Below are positions 1 to 13,300 of a stretch of DNA of 64,000 nucleotides, one piece after another; the stretch's first letter is position 1; each line of letters starts with the position of its first letter. A program made the position numbers and the translations under genes. Below the pieces are notes generated by a model. The model was not told the DNA's origin. It saw nothing but the letters and a program-made list of their open reading frames with translations, and did no database searches. The stretch comes from Sisyra terminalis (lineage: Eukaryota > Arthropoda > Insecta > Neuroptera > Sisyridae): assembly GCA_958496175.1 (NCBI GenBank), contig OY292277.1, positions 21,098,282 to 21,162,281 on the forward strand. Direction: 5' to 3'.

Positions 1-1333
1 TATGGCAATATTCGTCTATGATAAGTATAACCTTATAGTAACTCATGAGTCATATTTTTTTCTCAACGAAAAAAATAATTTGGTTTGTTATCAATGAACC
101 TTTGTTTGCGTCATATAGAGATAATTATGTCTTGACCCACTCGGCTTGTGCCTTTGGAAACCCTATTTCTGCATGTTATGTACCTACAACTATACACATA
201 CTTCTAAATTATGATGAAGTTTTAATTATAATTTTGACAGCCTTTTAAGACTTTTAAAACATTCCCATAATTAAAACTGCTAAATTGCCTTATAAATAGA
301 TTTTATCATTCTGTGTGAATATAAAATATTAAAACAATATAAGGCTTACAAAAATCTATCAAAATAACATCAAAATAAATAAATATACGTGAGAAGTGTA
401 AAACAAGTTACAAATTTCTTTTGTAACTCCTCTGCATTTCTTCTAAATTTCAGTCTTTCATTATGCTTATTAAAACATACCAGCATAAACTTTTGTGAGT
501 TATTGTTTTTTTTTTAAATTATTTATTTATATGTTAAATATATATATACTAGTAACAATAACAACTAAAAACTAGTCCTCCTGAATCATAATTGGTAAAT
601 TTCTCTTGTCAAGACGTGTTGATTTTTGCCGCAAGCACTATTCTTTACCAGCTCATTTTGCCGTCCCATTAGCCACATTTAAGGAGTGCAAAATTTGTTT
701 TCCCAATTCATTCGCTTTAGGCAACATAAGACCTCATTACATCCGACTGCAATATCCATCAAAAGATTCGCCATTCAAATTAAATATTTCACAATTAATT
801 ATCAATACATTGTACCGGTACAGTGAAATAGAAAGGGATAAAACGAGAAGATCTTTAAGAAAAAAATGAGGCTGTCATTTTTTATTTTTTTTTTAATAAA
901 ACGATCATGGGAAAAACGATGATTCGTCTCTGATTTATATTTAGTACTGTATTTAAAGATAAAGATCAATGACTTACTTTCACTTGCATTATATTCTTAT
1001 TTGTATCAAGAGTAATGAGAAGATGATATGGTAAATAGAGGATTTAAAAGAAATGGCCTTAAGATCTTCCCGTCATCATCATTACCGGTTTGAGGGCTTA
1101 AGGTCTTAACACGTCTTCGTTTAATCTTCGCTTCATCAATAAGTAGAAATCCTTCATTTCCATTTACCAACTCAATAACTTTCTCTGTTAAAATATATGG
1201 GAAAAGTGCTTCAAATTGTTTATCAAATTAGTATTTGTTTAATAAAAATTCAATAATTAAATAGGTGTTATACAAAAAGGCAAAGTGTTATGTAAAAAAT
1301 GAAAGAAATTTATTATTTAATTTGTTATTGCAG
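1..1333. other. Upstream region of the coiled-coil gene
   Basis: This AT-rich stretch has no exon that I can join to a gene. An open frame at 606-869 (+), rich in Cys, His and Phe, matches nothing I recognise. The block around 1040-1200 is less AT-rich than its surroundings and could hold a 5' untranslated exon or promoter. The last 13 bases before 1334 (TTTGTTATTGCAG) form a good splice acceptor, so at least one upstream exon of the next gene should lie here or further left. Confidence 0.4.
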
Positions 1334-4300
1334 ATGCGGAAATTGATGATTATGCATACGGACAACGATGAAAAATCGATATCACCCACACCAAATTCGC
1401 CTGCATCGGCACAAATCAAGTGTTTGTTATCACCATTGGAAGTTGGTGGTGGTGACAATGTTAACACGTTGAAAAATGAGCCGAAAATGCTGGTTATTGA
1501 TAATGTAGGAAGGCACCAAATGTCTGAACCACCGTCCTCAGTCACTGTCGAAATGACAATAAATAATAATATAAAAAATAGAAATAAAAATGCTAATGCT
1601 GACGACCGCGACGTCTTTGGCGGTCTTGCGGTGAGTAATCAAAAGAGCTTATCCTGCTTTTCTCTTCTTTATGATTATAACATTTTGTCTCCAACCACAC
1701 CCTGCATTTTTTTTTCGAGTGACTCAAATTTGAGGACCTCAAACTAATGTTTAAGCGACATGACACAAACGACGCACCTACGAAATTAAACTGTTTAAGT
1801 ACGTTTTAGTATTTGAGCAGCTCACATGCAAAGATTTTTAAGTGGCTTTTAAAATTATTTATTGGTCAATTTGATAACACATTAAAAACATAATCGAATC
1901 AATAGAATTACTTTTAATCTCTATATAATCTCTTACTCACATTCCATCTTTGTAAATACATATTTCGAAAATATTTCCGGAGTTAATTGCGATGAATGAA
2001 TCCGAATCTTGGAATACCGAAACAATGGAATAAGTAATAGTTTGTTTTTTTTTTGTATATTCAGGATGTAGAAACATTTTTATTGCCCAGTCGGTGGTCC
2101 AATTTTAATATTTTAATTTTTTTGCTTTGAAGTTACACAAAAAGTAAAGGAATATAAATTAAATCAGATAAAATGGTCGTTAGAAACTTATAAAGTCAAT
2201 GTTATTTTTTTTGCATAGTAGAAAGAAACTAAACTGCCTCACTTTATAATACTTTTTGAAGTCAAATTCCAAGATAGGGCAATATAAAGGAAGATGACTT
2301 ATCTTAAAATCTTTTCAAAACTGTGTAGCAATACTGAGCTTTAGTATCCGAAAAGTGAATGATATCATATGTATTTTTGAAGTTTTATGCACTCCTTTAG
2401 TTATAATAGTTATAAAGGCAAAAAAATTTTTAATTTTAAATTGATTTTTCAAGAAATAAATTAATTTCAAATTAACATACAGCAGTGTGTAGAATAAAAG
2501 ACGTATATCTTTACTTGGAATTAAAATATAATTCTCTACAAATCAAAACTGATAGCAAAAATGTAATTATTATTTTACAACGTAGTTTACTTAATGTTTG
2601 TATATTAAAGTTTATATTGTAGTATTAATGAACAACGGCAGATTTAATCAATATTTTTATAGAAAATCCAGAAAATCATTAAGCAAATACAGTCTACCTA
2701 AAATCTGAAAAACAAGTTTTCAGTTTTTATTTTAGTGACCGGAAATTATATTTTTTGCACTTCAAACAATAAATATAAGAATAAGATTTTCCGGAGAAGG
2801 CAAATGCCTCTTCTCTTACCCACAACCTCATGAAGGAAGTTGTTGGATCATTAAATTTTTTGCTATAGGTTCAAAGTAGGATAAAAAGCAAAATTATCTT
2901 TATTAGTTCTAATTTTGTTATTGGAAGTTAATATATTAAGAACTGTGATCTTCGATGGTAAATAATTTGGTCAAAGAAGAACTTAGAACTACATTTTAAT
3001 TTTTATAGATTTGGTATTTATATTTTGATCTTAAATTGGTCATAACTTAGAGTATACAAAATATATTAACGAAGTATTACAAAATGATAGCAAAAGATAT
3101 ATTTCTATCAAATCAAAATCTATAGTTTGTTGTGCAATCAATAACTGTTAAAGTAGAGCTAAGAATTTTTTTTTTAAATATTTACCGAAAACAAAAAAAA
3201 CACATTCTCCCAAAACTTTTTCTTCAGGAGTCATCTCTATTTCCTGGTGTAGGCAATCACCAATGCTTTTTCTAAATTCATCCAGGATCCCAAAAACTGT
3301 TCTGAAAAGATTTTCAATATTTAAGTTGGGCCTAGCTTTCAAGTTCCATAATTATGTATAATAAGTTCTTCTGGTTTATTTCACTTTTTTGGCATAATTG
3401 TTCTTTCCATAATGGTCGACAAAAGCTCATATTTAGGACTCCAAAAGCTGCTTATTCTATGGATAAAAATATTAAAGACATTTTAGTGATTGTAATTTTG
3501 TGGTCAAGGATTGTAAGTAGTAAATTAGTATTATAATTATCATTTTATCATGTAAGGGTTGTTATTGGCATTATCCTTAATTTTTTGAGATTAATTATTC
3601 ATTTATTTAAGCGACTTACTACTAAAATCAAATAAGTAGTTATATTCACGGTCATACATATATTCTGTTGGTTCCGACAATATTACATCTCCATCACCTA
3701 GTTAAAACTAGTACTTTTGCGTTTGCTATTATAAGTTTAAACTATTAAGTTACACCTATAGAATGGACCCCAAAAGCTAATCTGTGAATTTTAATTTTTA
3801 AGTCGAGGGCTGGTTATATTTTCTATTTTTTTTTTTTATTTTTGTTGTTTTAAGAACGGTTTCACCGAATAAAATAAAATTTACTTATTTCCACCATATT
3901 GTGCATATGTAATTTTTTAATTTCAAATAAAATTTTAGGATCATATAATTTTTACCGAAATGTTCTACCTCTTCATTTGGGTAGCAAGAGCTTTTGTACC
4001 CAAAATATAACCTAAAGCGTTAAACAAGCCAACCAAATGAAAATAGATTCGAGCCTTGTATCATTTATCTTTAAGAATTTATATAGATTTATTTAAATTT
4101 ATTTACATTTAGTTTTAATTATTTAATTTTATTTATATAGATTTGTTTTCTACGCAATAATTTATGCGAAAACTAGGTTCTGATGTATTATTCTTTGATA
4201 TACGAATTTACGAAATTGTCGGATGAAATTGAAATATATGTGTAACTATTACACAGCAAAGTAATTTATCCTACAGTAATTGAATGTTGAACATCGAGTC

Positions 4301-7300
4301 GCTAGATTCATTCATCTTCTTTTAATAACCTTTTCAAATATAAATTATATTTAGTTTTGAAACCAAATACTTGTGACAGCTCTCGTTTCAATGATTTGTT
4401 TTGCCTAAACGTTTTTTTTTTCAAATCCGTGTGAACCGAAAATATAGGCCACGATTCCACTAAATCGTACAAATCGAATGCAATAATACATAAACTTTAG
4501 GCCATAAATAAATGCGACGTTAAAAATTATATACGTAGTACGGTAAAATTGTTTTATAAATCATTTATATTGCATAATAAATGACCAAACCACAAAAGAA
4601 CACAATTCATATAGCTACGTTAAATATTGTTCTAGACAAATATAATTAGTCACCTACTTTCAAGTTAAGGTGCGTTCTGGGAAATAAAAGAGGAAAAATA
4701 TTTTGTGCCATTTTTCCAATATTGAATACTATTTCTTGGTTGAATATCCATTTAGATTAAGTTATCAAAAGCCGATTGATTAAACATTTTCTCGCTATTG
4801 TGAGGCGGACGATTTTCAATTACGTTTTTTCATATTTCAAAATAACGGTAATCTCATGCGTCGTATAACTTTATGTGGATATATGATATTGTTATTGGTA
4901 TTACTTAGGTTTGCGTAATGTGAATGACACAAAACAATCGATTCATATCAAAGATTTAATTGTTCTTGAAGTCGTGCATTTCATTGCATAAAAGCTCCGT
5001 CGTGTAAGGTGTTAATGGTGTAATTATAAATGGAAATTATTTTATGTTTGTTTCGACAAGGGCATACATTCGTTTATTATTTTAAACAATTGCTTTTTCA
5101 ACGACCGCACGTTTTATAGTTTCAAAAAAAATGATATAGCCTATAGGATATAAATTCAAGGGAAGTTATAAAACCAAAACTTGTAATGTAGGAACACGTA
5201 ATTATTTGCTATTACATAAAACTTGTAATATTTAGTCAAATCACCATTATAATTGAACCTACTCGTTCAATATGGCTCTAATACAAAAGACTCAAATTGT
5301 TTTACGTTTCAAAAATCATAAATCGTCAAGTGTGCGGAATAATTAACCTAGTGAAGTGGTTTTATTGCTTCTAGTTACAATGATATCAAAACTTACGCTC
5401 GAGTAAAAATAAAGAATACTTTTTAAGATTACATTTACAATTTTAAATTTGCGTGAAAAGATTCAATTGTTTTGACTTTTAGCCTTGAAAAAAATTAGCA
5501 TGTGAAATTGACAAAATTCTTTAGCACATAATGTAGAACTATCACAAATTTGTATCTGACGCAAATTATATAAAACTTTAATGTCAAAAAGTATAATTCA
5601 CCTAGTTATTAGAATTTTTCACGGTTTACAAAAGTAACAATAAAATTAACCGTTTATAATGGTTTTCAATCTTACTGTTTTTAAATTCCAAAGGGCCTAG
5701 GGGAATGTGCATAATGAATTGGTCCCGGAAAGATATTTTAATGATACTCAGTATGTAGGAACTAAAAAAATAGTAAGATATTGGAAATTTCAGATTTCGA
5801 CCTCAATTAATTTTTGTGAAAAAGAAAACGACAACTAAGGGAAAAGCTGAAAACATTTTTCTTAGGGCTTACTTATCGATTGATCTAAAATTTTACTATT
5901 ATTTAGAAGTTGATATTGCCTTTTTTTATAAGATGAATAAATTTATGCATAGCAATGAAATTTGTACCTATAAAAAATAGCGATAAAAATTGTTTAACCA
6001 ATAAAATTCTGGTACCGCTTTAAAAATATATTTCTTATATATTTTTTAAAATTAATAAATATACTTTTTAACGCAGTACTTCATAGTAAAAAAATAAAAT
6101 AAAAATCACTTCTGTACTTATCAGCAGTATCAAAATGCTCTGGTTTAACCTAAATCTTAAGTATAGGTATTGCATATGGCATTTCATTGACTTGGGGGGT
6201 GGATTTGTTAAATTTTCAAAAAATTAACAATCAAAACAAATGAATGGCTTTAAATCTCGGGAATCCCATTGGCTAATAGCCTCTTGTATTGAAGCGTGTG
6301 TGCTGTTATTGAATATTAATGCATTGCTTTACTTATTCATACTTTCTTGGTTCTTAATTATAATACTTTATTTCATTTGATTTAAATCAAAAAAAATCCA
6401 GCGTTAATCTAAATGGTGGTTAGTTAATCAATACAACAATTCTTTTAATTAAGCAAATTAAATATTAATAATTCTGAGAAACAGAAATCTTGGTGACAAC
6501 AATGTTGGTTTTAACTCAATTATCAATTGAGATTTTTGTGAAAAATTTATATTTTCAATGCTTCGATTCAATACAATGCTGTTTCCATGCTTTTACGTAT
6601 TGGCCCTTGGTCCTGAAAAAGTAGTAACTGATATGTTTTGAAATGTGAGCTTAATTAAATAAACAAAACTGTAGTATGTACATAACATTCAAAAGTTGTT
6701 AATTCATAAAAATATGCGCAGTTATCTCCAATTAACAATTTTTTCTCTATGGGAAAATATTGATCTTAGAAAACAATTGACTTTGATATCGAATTTTTTG
6801 GATTTCTTCATTGCAATACTACTTAAAAGTTATTCTAAATATAAAAAAAAAATTAACTCCAAAAACTGTAGGAACCAGAGAAATCTCGTCTATCCCTGGC
6901 AAGTTTCTTCAAATAGGGGTAGTTTATTCCTTGATTTAATAAACTATAGATCTCAATTTGTTTTCTGCCTCTTTTCATTGGGATTTTCGGGTTTATCTTG
7001 TACAATATCAAGTAAAAATCCTTTTCTTTTCAGAATGTGAAAGCTTTTCTTTTCGTCACTAAAACGATGGTATTTTCTTTTCTCAACACTTCCTCCTTTG
7101 TGAGTCGATCTGTCCATTTAATTTCCTCCACTATCATGTAGAACCATTCGCGGTTTTTTTTAGAGTTCAGGTTTCCGATCAATTTAATTCTAAGTTCCTT
7201 TTATAGCATTTTAGCGATTCTTTTCGAAATGCAAGCTCTAATTCAGTGGTGTAACTAGACTTTAAGGTTCATAAGCAAATTGAAACTACGCGACCCTTAC

Positions 7301-10300
7301 TAATTTTTTTTTTATTTCAATTATTTATACATAGGAAAATTATTTTTTTACTTAAGAGCAAAGATAGAAATAAATATATTAAACTAAACAAACATGTTTA
7401 AATGATTTTTCATTCGATTTTCTAGCCGCAAATTCATCAATTTGAGACTTCGTGATTAATTTCCATGCTTCTTTTTCTCAATAGTTGTAATTTGATCTCT
7501 CTTTGTTGGAAGTAGTATTTTCATAAAATTTTGATAAGCAAAATATAATGTTACAAATATTTTGGCTTTCACAAATACTAACAAACCTTTTCAATCCTCA
7601 TACACCACTTTTCTTCAGGTGTATCATTACTTTTTCTATATGTCCTGTATTTGTTACCTATTGCTTGGCTGATGATACATTAGTAATTGCAATGATACCA
7701 TTTAATAAGATATGACTATATTAATGTACCTAATATGATTTACAAAAAAAGAAATGAATTTTTCTTCTTCTTCTTCCTCTTCTTCAGCTCCACGCCAACC
7801 ACTCCTGAGTATGAACTTCCTTCAAATTCTTCCAACGCACTCTGCCCTAGGCTGGTTCCATCCACCAAAGATTTATTATCAGCCAAAAATATAGATTTAA
7901 AATCAGTATTATAATTTAATTGCGGCTACTCATGAAACTTGTCATCAATCGCATGCATTTTAGAACCATTCTTACAGATAATACTACATAAACTTCTTTA
8001 CCTTTTTTAGACTCTACTGTACTTAATTAATTGTTCCTCTGAAATGCCTAAAATTTAAAAAAATATTTGGTTTAATTTTTGTAAAAAGTAATTGTAAAAA
8101 AGTGAGATTTCATTTATATTTTGTTAAAATAAGTCACAAAGCATAACACCCAACAATCCATTCAAATATTTTTTTTCCTAAAAAGAACAATCGAGCCGAA
8201 AACTTTTCCAATTTCGATACTTTATCGCGTGTCAAATTTCGTTTCGTGTTATATCCAAATCAATTGTGTACCACAAACATTGACCTTAACCTGTCAAATA
8301 TATTTTACAATTGGACAAAATTTCGATCATTGAAAGTTCTGAAAAACGAAATCCAAATACGAACACAACCTACTTTCAAATCGAAATTCGATCATTTAAT
8401 GAAAAACAATCCCAAAACAGAATTCAATACAAACGACTGAAACTTATTCATTATTAATTTTCTCTTTGATTAGAAGAAATTTGTAAATGAATTTAAACTC
8501 GTAATTATCTTAATTCATTAATTCAGGTCAGTTCACGTGTAATGAAGTAAGTTAACTATATGCAATTGTACGATAAGGTTGAATTTTTATCAAGTATAGG
8601 TTAAATTTATGCGATTGTTCGATTGCTTTGAATTGGTTTTGGTGTTAATTATTGATTGTATATTGGCGCATATACTTCATTTTCTTTTTCGTCCCGTTTC
8701 TTCATTAGCTTGCCTTGCACGTATTTGATTTCCATAATAAATCCGCCATAAGTAAAACTAACTATTTTAGTACAGTAAACTTTTAAAAATGAAATTGCAT
8801 TGTATTTTCGTACAAATATGGAAAAGTGGCACATTCAGTCACTAATACAATAATTAATTTTATTGTTGTGATTGCCGTGGATGGATGATGAGAATAAATA
8901 AACGATTTATTTGTAAATTATTGCACGTTTATTTCGGATGATTATTGATAGATTACCAATCAACGTACATCATATAGAAAATTATGTGAAGGGAGTAATA
9001 CAATGTATCGTAATTTTCTTCAATTGAATTCGATGTAGGTAAAAAAGACAATAAGGAAGCAATATTTGAGATTAATATTTTATTTTCAGTCAAAATGTAA
9101 TTGATTTCTGTTTGTTAATGAAATCTTATCCTTCTATATTTCAATGCTAAATCTAAATAATGATAAATTTATTATTTAAATTTTATATAAGGGCAAAGTG
9201 AATTATTTGCTATGGTCCTAAGTACATTTGTTTATTTTTGACTTCTGAATAAATATTATGAGTTATTCATATTTTGTTGCACACCTTATTAAATCATTTG
9301 TGCTTTCAAAAAAGAAGCATTGTTTTGAAAGTATAAGTTAATTTTTCCTAATTCCTAATGCGACTGTTTTTTTTATATTTTTAAAAAAAATGGCATTATA
9401 ATTCTACAACTCGTTACTCTTTTGCAGAACTTTAAGGCCATTATAGTTATTAAAGTTTTTGAAATTTTATATAAAATTTTTAAAAATTATTTTTACATTT
9501 TATTTACATAAAATGAATTATTTTTTTTAATTCTATGCAAAAATATGTAATTATTCGCATGTTAAGATCAACAATGAAAACGAGAAACATAAGCAAAAAC
9601 TATAATAGAACCAAATTTTTGTAAAATTTCATGAAAATAAATAATCAGGAATAAAAACCTTCCATTACGTATACATGCCGTTTTTTTTAACTTTGCTCGA
9701 TATACCATATATCATACGATATCACTTTCATATTTCTCTAAAATTTTGCATTCCAATTGAAAGCTATGTTTTGGATCTAGAATAATCTTTATGAAACGCA
9801 AACCGTAGTTGTAAAAGAAAACCCCAGTACTTATTTTCTTAACTATAACATAAGTTCTTAAGGTTTCTGTTTTTCAAGTTTCAATGTTTGGTATAATTAA
9901 CAGTCAACATAAACGCTTTGTAGATTTTATTTTGGCATAGAAATTGAAATTTTTTAGGTTACACATTGTTTTGATCAAATGACTCATATGATCGATCAAC
10001 GACTATATCATAGTTTCTGTGATTGAATTTACTATTGAAAAAAAACCGTTAGAGTGCGTTTTTTGAATTTTTTATTATTGTAATTATTAATTCCGAAACA
10101 TTTAATATGGAAGAGCGCGTTTCATGTTCGATCCCATATAATCACATTCATACAAATTATTCTGCCGTGTATATTTTTTTTTTGCGTTAAAATGGAAAAT
10201 ACCCACGACAAATAACCGAGACCACACTGTTCGATGTATCGAAAACCGTCTCTAATACACCTAACATATGCATTTGTCCCAACACAATACTTGTAGGTAG

Positions 10301-13300
10301 ATTCTTATGTGCTTATTGCTTATTACTGTTTTTTTTTTGAGTTCTTGCCTATATTATTATTTATAATATGATTATGATTATTATATGTACGGTAACGTGA
10401 TATCAAAATTAATTATCATAAAAATAATTACGATGTATTGTGAACGCGCGTTTGTTATGGCTACGTGTCGAAAATCAATTTAATACAATTACGTGAAAAT
10501 CGTGCTCTTTCAATTTATACCGTTGGTATTGATTTTGAATTCGAAAAAAAATTATGACTTACATGTTTTTATAAACATTAGTACTTACTCATATGTTTGC
10601 TAAAAGGTGAACATTTATTTCTTACTTTAATTATTGTATCAAATTTCTTATATCAGAACGTTTTGCTTTTTATTTACAACTTTTTTCCACCCTTAAATAA
10701 AACTTATAGACAATGTAGCTTGATAGTTGCATTTTTAAACTTAGTATATATTGATATTGTAAAACAAAAACTTTTGAATAACACAAAAAGTGTATTATAC
10801 TTGGATTATTTTTTTTTAAGGTTACTACATGTAAGATAAATTAAATATTTTAGAATAACAATAACTTGGAAAAATAATTAAAATTTCCAAATTTAGATAA
10901 ACCAATTTATTTCCTTAAAATTTATATTTTGAATTATCCAGAAGTTTTTTCCAATGTTCGTCAAAGAATAAAGACATTGTTATAGTTTCCATATTATATT
11001 TTTTAAAGACAAACAAAAAGATCATCCTAAACCAATCAGCATTCTTAAATGCTTCTTTAAATATAATACATAAATAATAATAGTAGAACAACCAAATTGC
11101 AAATTATAAAAATTAACGTTTCAGTTTGAAAATTATCTATTATAAAATTACATAACAAAAAATTTCGATACACAATTTTGTCTATCGGGTTTTTTTTAAT
11201 CTTCAGGCATCCACTACCTATTATGTCAACGACCCCGAAGATCAATTCGCAAATTTTTGCTAGTTCCATAAGTGAAAATTACTGAGAAAAAAAAGTAATA
11301 ACCTCGAACCCCACCTTAAATTTTCTATTTAATTATTTATCAGTGTTTTTTTTCTCCAAATTCAAACAAAGATTTATGCAGGAACAAAAATCATGTTTAT
11401 TTCGTAGTAGAAAGTTCTATTGTGCATACCTATAGTATTTGATCACAAAAATTTGAATAATTAATACTGTACACTTACTTCAATTGTATTTGTAACAGAA
11501 AATGCTAATTTTCTTTTGCTTTTCAAAGTTTCGATTTCATTTTCTTCCGAAAAACTAAGATTTCCTTTTTTAATTCTGTGAACTATCTAAATGCATATCC
11601 GATATCTTTTTTATCGTTCACTAAGAAAAATTGTTTGATTCATCTAGCTCATTGTCAGGTTATTTTTAACTTCACAAGTTTCTATGGCTGAAATTTGTAA
11701 TTTTAACGAGATAATCATAATTTTACAGTAGAAAACATAAACGCAAAATAAATTAATTAGAAAATTCAAAAACCACACTTTAGTTCACCAAATTATTCAT
11801 CAAAAAGTTTACAAGTATCTCAAGAAAATAGAGAAAATTATAATAAAAATCCTTATAATTGGAATTGTATCAAGATGTCCGGAAAATTTGTACCGATTTT
11901 GATAGAAAATTGAAACGCGATACATTTAAATTTTGATTAAATATTGTTCAATTACGTAGTTGCCACGCAGTTCTGTAATCATTATTTATCTTTTAGACAA
12001 TTTAAAATTTTGTCCTTCCAGAATCTCTCAGACTTAGAGTGGAAAATTCAGCCATATCTAACGAAAATCAGCCCAAACTTTCCGGACAACCAATATAAGT
12101 TTAAAAGCTGTTTAGTATTCGATATCCTAAATTAAAAACATGTTTATAAACTGTTGTATTTTGTATTTGTAAATAAACAATAATAGTTGAAAAAGAAACC
12201 AATTTACCAAATCAATTAATTCAATTAGCTTCATGTGCAAAAATATTTGCCGCGGGCCGCAAGTCCATGTGCTACGGTTTGACAACCATTTAAAGATTTC
12301 ATTGGAAGGAGTTGTTATTTATTAAGGACTAAGAAACATCCTTTAAAAGTCTCATAAATGTTGAAGTATTGTTCCATTATATACCCGAAATTCAAAAGCC
12401 AAATGTTTAAAACAAAGATTTTTTTTTTTTTTGATAAAATTTAGTTCATTTAATTTTTAATATATAGCTATTTTTTTTAAATATATAGCTGAATATTTTG
12501 GATTTTTATATTACATGATATCGTTTATTTTGTTATCCTGTTGTAGTTTTCTAATGTCTTATATACTAGCCACCTACATCTCTTTACTTCTGATAATTTT
12601 CACACGATTCATTTAACGATATCTGCCTCTTTTATGTCCCATTCAATTTTCTTCTCACCGTTTGCTAGTCCGTAGTTATTATCGAAGTCTGTTATTAACG
12701 TTACTTATTGTTTATTTTCCTATATGCACCAACAATGTTATTAATTTGAGTAAATTTTTCGTACGTGGTCTTATGCAAACTATTTCCGGCGTTTGTTCCT
12801 TTTTCGGACAAAAGTTATATTAAAATAAGAAATGATATCATATGTCTCTTAAATCGAATGTAAACGAAAACTAATGGCAGTTGCAAAAGATTCATCAAAG
12901 TTATAACTTGCACTCGTGTAATACTGTTAATGACAGTATGAGTTATATAGGATATTTTTTTGTATATTTTATAAATGATACTTAAAATTTATCAAATTAA
13001 AGTGATATTGTTGATGTTTGATTTCGAAAAAGTAAATTACAAAAAGTGTCATTTGGATTGTTTGACAAAAAAATTTCTTTTCTTTTAGACAACAATCAAC
13101 GATAAAAACAAAAGTAATTGTGGAATTGTTGGCGAAATTGTCTTCGGTAGTATGCCTCCGGCTGCCACGGAACGACTTCATGGCCAAATGATTGAGGAAA
13201 ATCAACAAGATCTACCCGAAGAAAAGGAAAATCGTAGCAACTGTCGAAATTCATCAACCATTCACAATGATGAGCTCACAATTTCACAGGTATGATACCT

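Larger units (their letters stand above)
1631..13088 (+). other. Intron 1 of the coiled-coil gene (11.5 kb)
   Basis: The donor is GCG|GTGAGT and the acceptor TTTTCTTTTAG|ACAACA. The content is AT-rich and mostly featureless. It holds LINE relics near 7035-7250 and 7786-7862, a TTC microsatellite and the end of a hAT-like element near 12241-12290, each listed separately. No extra exon with both splice sites and an open phase-0 frame was recognised, although a complete search by eye of this length is not reliable. Confidence 0.7.

Noticed and set aside
7245..7300. CAGTGGTGTAACTAGA as the terminus of a DNA transposon
   Set aside because: The motif resembles ends of some DNA elements, but no inverted partner or target duplication was found nearby.
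7670..7690. CTGATGA on the + strand as a third hammerhead
   Set aside because: No GAAA and no closing stems follow.
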